A stretch of DNA of 64,000 nt from Alphaproteobacteria bacterium (GTDB lineage: Bacteria; Pseudomonadota; Alphaproteobacteria; Sphingomonadales; Kordiimonadaceae). The notes beneath the pieces were generated by a model that ran no database searches, had not been told where the DNA came from, and saw only the letters and a list, made by a program, of their open reading frames with translations. Where the stretch lies: assembly GCA_013372975.1 (NCBI GenBank), contig JABXIS010000054.1:1-64000 (forward strand). Reading direction: 5' to 3'. The translations under genes were made by a program, and so were the position numbers. Positions 42,036 through 49,810 of the stretch are shown here, in pieces (the stretch's first letter is position 1; each line of letters starts with the position of its first letter).

Positions 42036-42610
42036 TTCAGTGATCCTGGCTTGGCCGTGTCTGGGCGAATGAATGAAGCTCGGGACTGTTGCCACGCCTG
42101 CTGTAACGAGGCAGCGTCAAGGCCTTGATGAGCGGCGATCCACTCAGCCAGCAAGTGCTTCTTTCTCAAAGCCCCCAAGATATCTTCAACACTTTCTGGA
42201 AACCCTGCATACCCCAAAGGATTGTTAAACTGACAACGATGAATATAGCGGCGGAAGAAAACTGCGGCATCATAGCCTGGGTACCCAAGGCACCTGCCCC
42301 AAACACTGCGGACAAATTCTGGGTTGACCCGATAAAGGCAATCAAGGAAATCATCAACCGACCCGTCGATATCCGCCACAAAAAGCAGATATCGGGACTT
42401 GAGCGAGGCGCCAGATACGTCCCCCATTGGCGGGGTCAGCTGGTCGATGACCTGCAGCCGAACCATATGTGCCATTGGGCAATTTCTAAAGGGGCTGTTT
42501 TCCTGTTCATGTGTCAGCAAGACCGTTTTTATGGCAGCAATCGTGCCATCAGGATCATCATGCCGAAATTCAATCGGCGACAATGCAGTGAGGAAGCTTT
42601 TTGAGGTCAT
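42032..42610 (-). CDS. Hypothetical protein, paralogous to the adjacent upstream gene
   Basis: YLLFVADIDGSVDDFLDCL...GYPGYDAAVFFRRYIHRCQFNNPLGYAGFPESVEDILGAL; ATGA overlap with DyP gene. Confidence 0.75.
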   Translation of the reverse strand: MTSKSFLTALSPIEFRHDDPDGTIAAIKTVLLTHEQENSPFRNCPMAHMVRLQVIDQLTPPMGDVSGASLKSRYLLFVADIDGSVDDFLDCLYRVNPEFVRSVWGRCLGYPGYDAAVFFRRYIHRCQFNNPLGYAGFPESVEDILGALRKKHLLAEWIAAHQGLDAASLQQAWQQSRASFIRPDTAKPGSLK

Positions 42611-43257
42611 TGAGAAAGCTCCAGTGGTTGCGCGCGATGTTCAAGGTTCGTTGGCACATCTTCCCGACCTGTCTGACCAAGGTTGGGCGCGACATCATCG
42701 AAAAAAGCGTTGAAAAGCACTTCGAATTCGCGGTCATCAACTGGCTTCTCAGTTCTCGCAACAAAGTCATCCAATTTGCGCTCCAACTGCAGCGCCATAT
42801 CGATATCCCTAACGGCAGCACCGGGATAAGCGTTGTAGTAAAGGTATTGGGGGTATTCGAAATAATGGATATAGCGCTTGAAAAGTCGCATTGGCCAAGG
42901 TCCGGGGAACCCCGAACTCGTGTACCAAAGCATATTGAGGCCTTTGCTGACGCTTTCTATACGCCCAAAAGCATCAATATACTGGTCCCATGACCCGTTA
43001 AAGTTTGTGGTAAAGAGATAAAGGTCATAAGGCCAGTTTTCTTTTGGCTGATCTTCTGTCAGCCGGGGCAGATCTTCCCGCTTTATCGTAATCCAGCGGG
43101 CGAAGTGAATGAAGGCAAGCTGCTTTACGATACCCAGCGGCAGATGCCTGAAGATAAACAGCACCAGCCAAGTGCCCAATCTCTTCCATCGTGCAACCGG
43201 TGTTATCACCGTCATTGGGTTGGATTTACCGATAAGATGCTTTGGAGTCATTGTCAT
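42607..43257 (-). CDS. Hypothetical protein with LYLFTTNFNGSWDQYIDAF motif
   Basis: Aligns with 42032-42610 product (LF..FNGSWDQYIDAF / GFPGPWPMRLFKRYIHYFEYPQYLYYNAYPG); ATGA overlaps at both ends. Confidence 0.75.
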   Translation of the reverse strand: MTMTPKHLIGKSNPMTVITPVARWKRLGTWLVLFIFRHLPLGIVKQLAFIHFARWITIKREDLPRLTEDQPKENWPYDLYLFTTNFNGSWDQYIDAFGRIESVSKGLNMLWYTSSGFPGPWPMRLFKRYIHYFEYPQYLYYNAYPGAAVRDIDMALQLERKLDDFVARTEKPVDDREFEVLFNAFFDDVAPNLGQTGREDVPTNLEHRAQPLELSQ

Positions 43258-44504
43258 GAGGCATCTCCGGGAGCATATGAAACCTCTAGGCTCCATGGAA
43301 AGTTACCATTGAATACCATCTTGCCATTTGCTTTGGGTTGCCTCTTCAGCACTGCCATGAAGATCTCCTGCATCATGACATCCGCAATGGCCGCACCAAC
43401 GCAATAGTGAAACTGGTAGCCATAGATCATATAGACGTCACGTGAGCGGTATGGATCAAAGGTATTGGGAGATTTTATTCGCCGCTTGTCCATCATCGCC
43501 GCCATCGCAGAAATATAGATCATTCGGCCCTTTTCGACCTTATAGGTTTTCGCTGAGCCGATCCCCAGCTCTGTTTCCTGCGGAGTCGTCCGCCAAAGGC
43601 CCGGCAATATATAGCTGATCCTCAGCGCTTCATGTACGACTTTGAGAACCAAATCATAATTTGTCTCTGTAGCAGCAGTTTGGCCGTATTTATAGGCATC
43701 CTGATTATTCAGAATGATATCCAGAGCATGCCCATTTGCCAGTGTATTGGTTGGCAGATATCCCATGATCATGCCCATCAGGTAAGACCTTAGATGTTGA
43801 TCGTCTGTAATATCTTGTGCATGACAACGCCCGATCACAGTGTTTTCAGGTAAAGGCTTCTGGCGCGCTGCTGAAATTGCATCATCAATTACACTGAAAA
43901 CGAGTTTGGCGGCCCCTTGAGCGGTAGCAATGCTTTTGTCTGTCAAATTTTGTGAGCCAAACAAAAAGCCCGCCACATGCATTGTAGCATCAAAGAAGGC
44001 CGCACGTTTTTCAGCCGGGATTGGAACACCATAATAGCGTTCGATTACAGCCTCTGTTACAGGAACCATCAGCTGCTGAATTGCGTCAATTTTACCACCA
44101 GATCTGTTGAGGGCTTCTTCGCTGACCTCTTTTGCTATCTGGCGTACAAACACCAAATCATCGTCGGCCCACATTTTTTTGACTTGCTCCAGTGTCTTCC
44201 AATAATCGGGAGTGTCTTTCATGGCCAACAGGAAACTTGGCTTCCATCCAAGGAGATCAACCTGCTTTTGGTAGGGTACCGGAAAGTCATTTTGCCTAGA
44301 GGAAACTTCCTGAACATGGTCGAAGCTGGTCACGATAACGGTATTGGTAAAGGGAAACCTGAAAACCGGGGCAATCCGGCGCAACAGGCCAAAAACAGCA
44401 GGAATTAAATGTCTTACAAGTAGCGTTATAAAAAATTGCGCTATCAGGCCAGGCCGCTCAATGACATAGCCGTGTAATGTACTGGTACCCTTGGAAGCCT
44501 TCAT
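43254..44504 (-). CDS. Divergent cytochrome P450
   Basis: Haem-Cys loop YGYQFHYCVGAAIADVMMQEIF; K-helix HEALRIS (ExxR); NTFDPYRSRD; SD GGGGAA upstream. Confidence 0.85.
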   Translation of the reverse strand: MKASKGTSTLHGYVIERPGLIAQFFITLLVRHLIPAVFGLLRRIAPVFRFPFTNTVIVTSFDHVQEVSSRQNDFPVPYQKQVDLLGWKPSFLLAMKDTPDYWKTLEQVKKMWADDDLVFVRQIAKEVSEEALNRSGGKIDAIQQLMVPVTEAVIERYYGVPIPAEKRAAFFDATMHVAGFLFGSQNLTDKSIATAQGAAKLVFSVIDDAISAARQKPLPENTVIGRCHAQDITDDQHLRSYLMGMIMGYLPTNTLANGHALDIILNNQDAYKYGQTAATETNYDLVLKVVHEALRISYILPGLWRTTPQETELGIGSAKTYKVEKGRMIYISAMAAMMDKRRIKSPNTFDPYRSRDVYMIYGYQFHYCVGAAIADVMMQEIFMAVLKRQPKANGKMVFNGNFPWSLEVSYAPGDAS

Positions 44505-44560
44505 AAATTTTCCCCAATCGTTTGCTTCGGTTCAAGACCTGTCGGCAAAAGCCCCTGCCC

Positions 44561-45454
44561 TCAATGGCCGAATTGTGAAAGTACGAATGTATCTAGGTAG
44601 CTTGTCGCTGCTTTTCGGCCTTCCGCAAATAAAGCGTCAAAACCGGTTTCTGACAAATTTAAATCCGTCGCTTTATAGCCAAGGTCATTAATCTGAACAG
44701 AACGCCTGATTTCCTGAATATCTCGAGAGAAATCGATTTTCTGCGCGCTCAATACAGTGGCAAATAGACTTTGGGTAAATGCAAAAAGGTTATCCAGATT
44801 TTGCTTCGTCGTTTCATCTTCCGCTTTGTCAAAAAAACAAAAACCCAATGTCTTCTTTATTCCGCCTTCGTCATCCAGATCAAAAGCATTGATCGGATAA
44901 TTATAAACTGTTCCGCCATCTACGTAGAAATGGTCGTCAGGAATGCGGTCCGGGAACTGCCAGGCTGAATACATCAAAGGAATGGACATTGAAGCTCTGA
45001 CAGCACCAACTACAGATGCGTCCGGCGTCTGGCCGGCCGAAAACTCTCTTATATTTCTTGTTGTCAGGTCGGTGGCAAAAACCCGTAAGTCCCGCGCCCC
45101 TTGCTTCTCCAGGTCTTTGAATGTGATATTTGATTGGAGACCTTTTTTATTAACTTGCGCCAATATCCAGTCATATAGCACCTGCCCTTTATACAGGCCG
45201 TATTTGGTGACAACTCTGATAGGATTGGGGCTATCCTCCAACGTCTCGAAATGAATGGACTTCAGGGCGTCCCGCACTTCCAGCGGTGTATATTCCAAAC
45301 TTAGCAACATGGATGTAAAGGCACCAGCTGACGCACCGGCAACCCTGCGGATATTCCCGAGCATGCCTCGTTCATCAAGAACCTGAAGGGCACCTGCATA
45401 GGCAACGCCCCTAACACCACCACCCTCAAATACAAGATTTTCAATTTTTTCCAT
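44561..45454 (-). CDS. Patatin-like phospholipase
   Basis: ENLVFEGGGVRGVAYAGAL, GASAGAF (GxSxG), VDGGTVYNYP (DGG). Confidence 0.93.
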   Translation of the reverse strand: MEKIENLVFEGGGVRGVAYAGALQVLDERGMLGNIRRVAGASAGAFTSMLLSLEYTPLEVRDALKSIHFETLEDSPNPIRVVTKYGLYKGQVLYDWILAQVNKKGLQSNITFKDLEKQGARDLRVFATDLTTRNIREFSAGQTPDASVVGAVRASMSIPLMYSAWQFPDRIPDDHFYVDGGTVYNYPINAFDLDDEGGIKKTLGFCFFDKAEDETTKQNLDNLFAFTQSLFATVLSAQKIDFSRDIQEIRRSVQINDLGYKATDLNLSETGFDALFAEGRKAATSYLDTFVLSQFGH

Positions 45455-45470
45455 TACAGCGGCGTTCCCC

Positions 45471-47195
45471 CTACGCCATGACACTGTCTGTGTTCGGGTT
45501 TTCCATTTTTGAGGTTAGTCCAGGAATATAGACAGCAACGCAATTCCGACCTGCGGCCTTTGCTTTATAGAGCGCCTCGTCCCCTGCGACGAACAGATCT
45601 GATGCGGTGAGAAAACGGCCATCTCGCCTACTGACCACACCTATACTGATTGTCACCCCATCAAAAGGAACCTCCTCCATCACATGCTGTCGCAGTCTTT
45701 CTGCCAATGTGATGGCCTCATCCGCAGTTGTTCTCGGCAAGATTACTGCAAATTCCTCCCCACCATAGCGATAGGCGGAACCAGGACGCCTGATCTGTGC
45801 CTTGAAGGCTTTGCCAATTTCCCGCAAGACTTTGTCGCCAGCAGCATGGCCGTATTCGTCATTGAAACGCTTGAAATGGTCGACATCAACGATCATGAGT
45901 GAAAGTTCAGCTTGAGGTCTGCTGCTGATGGCAAATTCTTCATCGAGTTCTTCGTCAAAATAGCGCCTGTTTGCCAGCCCTGTCAGTTCGTCGATGTGTG
46001 ACTGATAGCGAAGTTGCTTAACCCGCACGCCAAGAGCTGCAGACAGGAAAACGAATTCGATGAAGGAGCCAATCTGGAAACCATAATGGGTCACAAAGTT
46101 ATGGGGAACCAGGCCAAATACTTTAAGATAATAGAGCATCAGACCAAGCAGGAAGATCGACCATGCCAACAGGTAATATTTTGCGGCCTGCTCACCTTTC
46201 CTGTGGGCCACTACCCCCATGGATATGATGTGTAGAAGGGCAAGGAGATTCAGCACAGATATGGGCTGCACAAGATTTCCATATGCAGTGAATGGCACCG
46301 CCAACAATATCCCTACGAGCAAGACCTGCAGGACAGTGACACTTCGGTGCAGAAATGGCGAGACGCGCTTGATCCCAAGAAGAGAGCGGGAAAATTGTAG
46401 CAAGAAGAAGATTGATAGGGTCAAGAGAACTGGGCGGCTCACCTGACCAAACTCGGGCGAATTTGGCCACAGATACTGAAAGGCCAGTCCATTGAATGCC
46501 ATCATGTAGCTGCTATAGCTAAGCACATATGTCAGATACCATAGAAAGGCGATCTGCCTGTCCATTAGGTATAGAAGCAATACGCATAAAGCTAACAACA
46601 GGAAGCCACCAAAATAAGCTCCGAATACGAGATATTCTGTTTCAACTTGGGGCAATAGGGTTTGTTCCCCAAACAGAGTAAGGCCAATATTGACCGGCCC
46701 TTGGGTTCTTACCCGCATATAGACTGTTTGCGTTTCGCCTACCGCTAGTGTGAGGGGAAAGAGAAAATCACGGTGTTTTATTGGACGACTGCCAAAGAGG
46801 CGTCTGTTACCCGTTTCCCAGGAAGTAATTTCACGCGTCCCGGAAAAGACCCATACATCGACAATGTCCAAAAGCGGATAATCCAGCTTGAAGGTCACTT
46901 TTTGAGGTAGGTCGCCATCGTTCTCTACACGAAATCGCACCCACCAATCGGATTGGGAAAAGCCGTAGTTTGCCGATTCCCGATATAGGGGCTCAAAGCG
47001 GGCGTTAAATAATGGATCAAGAATATGCTCTCTGCCATATTGCGCTTCAGGGTCTTCAAGAATGTCCAGATGCCGCGTCATCTCAACAACGGTGGGTGTT
47101 CCGTCAATTGGTAAAGGAGCGGCAGCTAACACCTGATGGCCCTGAAAGGTCACTATGGACCAGACCATAAGGAGCGCCAAATTCAATCGAGCCAT
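45471..47195 (-). CDS. 7TMR-DISM diguanylate cyclase (GGDEF)
   Basis: 7TMR-DISM extracellular region, about 7 TM helices, DELTGLANRRYFDEEL, RYGGEEFAVILPRT. Confidence 0.92.
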   Translation of the reverse strand: MARLNLALLMVWSIVTFQGHQVLAAAPLPIDGTPTVVEMTRHLDILEDPEAQYGREHILDPLFNARFEPLYRESANYGFSQSDWWVRFRVENDGDLPQKVTFKLDYPLLDIVDVWVFSGTREITSWETGNRRLFGSRPIKHRDFLFPLTLAVGETQTVYMRVRTQGPVNIGLTLFGEQTLLPQVETEYLVFGAYFGGFLLLALCVLLLYLMDRQIAFLWYLTYVLSYSSYMMAFNGLAFQYLWPNSPEFGQVSRPVLLTLSIFFLLQFSRSLLGIKRVSPFLHRSVTVLQVLLVGILLAVPFTAYGNLVQPISVLNLLALLHIISMGVVAHRKGEQAAKYYLLAWSIFLLGLMLYYLKVFGLVPHNFVTHYGFQIGSFIEFVFLSAALGVRVKQLRYQSHIDELTGLANRRYFDEELDEEFAISSRPQAELSLMIVDVDHFKRFNDEYGHAAGDKVLREIGKAFKAQIRRPGSAYRYGGEEFAVILPRTTADEAITLAERLRQHVMEEVPFDGVTISIGVVSRRDGRFLTASDLFVAGDEALYKAKAAGRNCVAVYIPGLTSKMENPNTDSVMA

Positions 47196-47457
47196 ATTAA
47201 AAGTACCATACTTATTTCGCCAAGCTGGATTTACTCACTGCGAACAAACAGTCAAAATTCAGTGCCCCCACCAAGACCTCAGCGAGGGCATGCTAACAAA
47301 TCGGCGAATAAAAGCTAATTATTTTTCAAATTGTTAGTTGCAGGCTGTTGATTTGCTCTCTGCTTGTCCGTTCGACCTGTGACTCTTGTCAGGCCATTTC
47401 TGTAACAACTGCGGTTAATGCACAAAAATCCACATTGACTTTTGACACAAAAAATGA

Positions 47458-47472
47458 GAACAAAAAGTGAAC
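47458..47472. promoter_or_regulatory. LexA (SOS) box
   Basis: GAAC-aaaaagt-GAAC, exact alphaproteobacterial GAAC-N7-GAAC, 22 nt upstream of imuA ATG. Confidence 0.85.
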
Positions 47473-47494
47473 AAATAACTTCAAGGAAGCACAC

Positions 47495-48328
47495 GTGCAC
47501 CCACAATCAGCACAAAATGATAACCAGGCCAACCTTGCATGGCCCGAGGATAATAAGAAGAAGGCCGCACTATCGAAGTTACGTCGTGTTGTTTCAAAAC
47601 TGGAGAACTCTGAGACAGCGTCGTTATGCGACAGCAATGCAGCTTATGAAGAAAAAAGGGCCGCACCCTCTGAAGAAGTGGCTAGGCATCAAGCAGAGAG
47701 CATCCTGCGTCGTGGATGGTTTCATGAATTCTGGGCGGATATTCCTGCGTATCACACATCAGCTATGGCAATGCTGTTGGAGGGGATACAGAAAAATGGC
47801 CAGATGATTTTATGGGTCCTTACACCCAATATGGAAAACGAATATGGCATTCCCTATGGACCCGGGCTGTTGATGCACGGCATAGACCCTGAGCGCATTA
47901 TTCTTGTTCGGACCGCAAGTGAACAGGAAGCCCTATGGGCAATGGATGAGGGTCTGAAAACATCATCACTAGCAGCTGTTGTTGGCGAGACTACCGGCAT
48001 GCCTCTTTCGGCCAGCAGGCGCCTGTCTCTGACCGCCAAAGAACATAAAATACGGTTTCTTCATTTGATCCGCATAAGCGAACCACCCTCCAGTGCAAGC
48101 TTCAGCCGCTGGCATGTGAAACCAATACCAAGCAATGACGCCTGCAATTCAGAAAGCTTCATAGGCCCTACCAGGCTTGGCATATGCCCCGTTAAACATA
48201 GACAAGGACATCCCCCGGCCCCTTTAAGTCTGGAGTGGAAAGATGAAACGCATAATTTCGGTATGGCTTCCAAAGTGGCCGATCGACCGCTGGCACAAAG
48301 TCAAGAACCGCAGAGACAGACTAACTGA
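47495..48328 (+). CDS. imuA: SOS mutagenesis protein ImuA (RecA-like)
   Basis: GWFHEFWADIPAYHTSAMAMLLEGI..., C-terminal LSLEWKDETHNFGMASKVADRPLA; upstream of imuB-dnaE2. Confidence 0.88.
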   Translation: MHPQSAQNDNQANLAWPEDNKKKAALSKLRRVVSKLENSETASLCDSNAAYEEKRAAPSEEVARHQAESILRRGWFHEFWADIPAYHTSAMAMLLEGIQKNGQMILWVLTPNMENEYGIPYGPGLLMHGIDPERIILVRTASEQEALWAMDEGLKTSSLAAVVGETTGMPLSASRRLSLTAKEHKIRFLHLIRISEPPSSASFSRWHVKPIPSNDACNSESFIGPTRLGICPVKHRQGHPPAPLSLEWKDETHNFGMASKVADRPLAQSQEPQRQTN

Positions 48329-49802
48329 AAACAGCATAAACGCCTTAGTCTATCAAGCTACCAACGGACAACGGCTTTATGCCGTTTGTGATCAGGCATC
48401 ACAGCTCGGGCTGTCAAAGGAGATGCCTCTGGCTGAAGCGAGAGCGATAGCGCCGCATCTCAATACCAGACTAGCTGATCCACAAGGTGATGCGGCTGCT
48501 TTACAGCAACTGGCGCGCTGGTTTGTTCGCTATAGCCCTCTTGTCAGCGTCGACGGTTTGGACGGCATAACTATTGATGCAACAGGCTGTGCACATTTAT
48601 TCGGCGGCGAAGAGGCCATGCTGTCTGATATCTCCATGCGTCTGGAAAGAGCCGGAATATACGCTTGCATATCAATGGCCGGTTCAATTGGAGCCGCATG
48701 GGCTATGGCCCACTATTATGGTCAAAATACCGTTGTGCAACCGGGTGATGATCAAGCGATCATATCACCATTGCCCGTAAGCGCCCTCCGCCTGGACAAG
48801 AAAACCATTCTCAGCCTCAACCGTTTGGGCTTGGGCACGATCGGATCCCTTCTCACATTAAGTCGCCCTGCTCTGGCTCGACGTTTCCGAGGCGCTCGAT
48901 CAAAGCAGGTCGCCGACCTACTGGACCAGATCGATAAAGTTGTTGGCAAAAAAGCTGAACCTATTGCACCACTTCAGCCCCTCCCCTCATGGCAGGTTCG
49001 GCAGGCTTTCTTGGAACCTATATCTACCCCTGAAAGCATCGAAAAGGCTGTTCAGGCCCTTGTGGCCGATCTTGCCATCATCCTGCAGCAATCAAGCCTT
49101 GGTGTACGCAAAATGACAGCTGTGGCTTATCGGGTCGACGGTACAGTATCCTCCTGCTCGGTAGGCACCAGCCGCCCGAACCGGGACCCTGATCACTTAA
49201 TGGAGCTTATATCCGAAAAACTGGCCTATATAGACGCTGGATTCGGTATTGATCTGCTGTTGTTAAAAGCGCTCGAGACTGAAGCCCTGGCGCCTTATCA
49301 ACTTGGTGATGAACGTCAGAGTTCCCTGAAATCCGCTATGGAATTAATGGACCGACTTACTGCACGTCTTGGTGACAGGGCTATTTCCAGGCTTTCCCAT
49401 CATCAAAGCCATATTCCTGAGCAGGCACAACATCTGGTGGCCGCAACTAATCAGAACCTTCATTGGAAAGAATATCCAACCACATCACTATGTCTACATC
49501 GCCCTCTTCGCTTGCTACTGCGCCCAGAGATAGTTGATGTTCTTGCCGAAGTTCCCGAAGGGCCGCCCAGACGGTTTCGCTGGCGACGGGTTTTGCATCA
49601 GGTAATGAAAGCTGAGGGGCCTGAGCGTGTTGCACCTGAATGGTGGCACACACCGCATGGTTATAGCAGAGACTATTATAGAATAGAGGTTGAGAGCGGT
49701 GCCCGTTTCTGGCTGTTCCGCCATGGCCTTTACGATGTACCTGGCGTACGGCCAGCAGAAGCAGTAGTCCCCCAATGGTATATGCACGGACTCTTTCCCT
49801 GA
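48243..49802 (+). CDS. imuB: Y-family DNA polymerase-like ImuB
   Basis: MKRIISVWLPKWPIDRW...GLSKEMPLAEARAIAPHL...DGLDGITIDATGCAHLFGGEEAML. Confidence 0.94.
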   Translation: MKRIISVWLPKWPIDRWHKVKNRRDRLTENSINALVYQATNGQRLYAVCDQASQLGLSKEMPLAEARAIAPHLNTRLADPQGDAAALQQLARWFVRYSPLVSVDGLDGITIDATGCAHLFGGEEAMLSDISMRLERAGIYACISMAGSIGAAWAMAHYYGQNTVVQPGDDQAIISPLPVSALRLDKKTILSLNRLGLGTIGSLLTLSRPALARRFRGARSKQVADLLDQIDKVVGKKAEPIAPLQPLPSWQVRQAFLEPISTPESIEKAVQALVADLAIILQQSSLGVRKMTAVAYRVDGTVSSCSVGTSRPNRDPDHLMELISEKLAYIDAGFGIDLLLLKALETEALAPYQLGDERQSSLKSAMELMDRLTARLGDRAISRLSHHQSHIPEQAQHLVAATNQNLHWKEYPTTSLCLHRPLRLLLRPEIVDVLAEVPEGPPRRFRWRRVLHQVMKAEGPERVAPEWWHTPHGYSRDYYRIEVESGARFWLFRHGLYDVPGVRPAEAVVPQWYMHGLFP

Positions 49803-49810
49803 GGCCTTTC

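Noticed and set aside
47293-47337. CTAACAA ... TTGTTAG inverted repeat in the GGDEF/imuA intergenic region
   Set aside because: Only 7 bp with a 31-nt spacer in AT-rich DNA; could easily occur by chance and I cannot link it to MarR.
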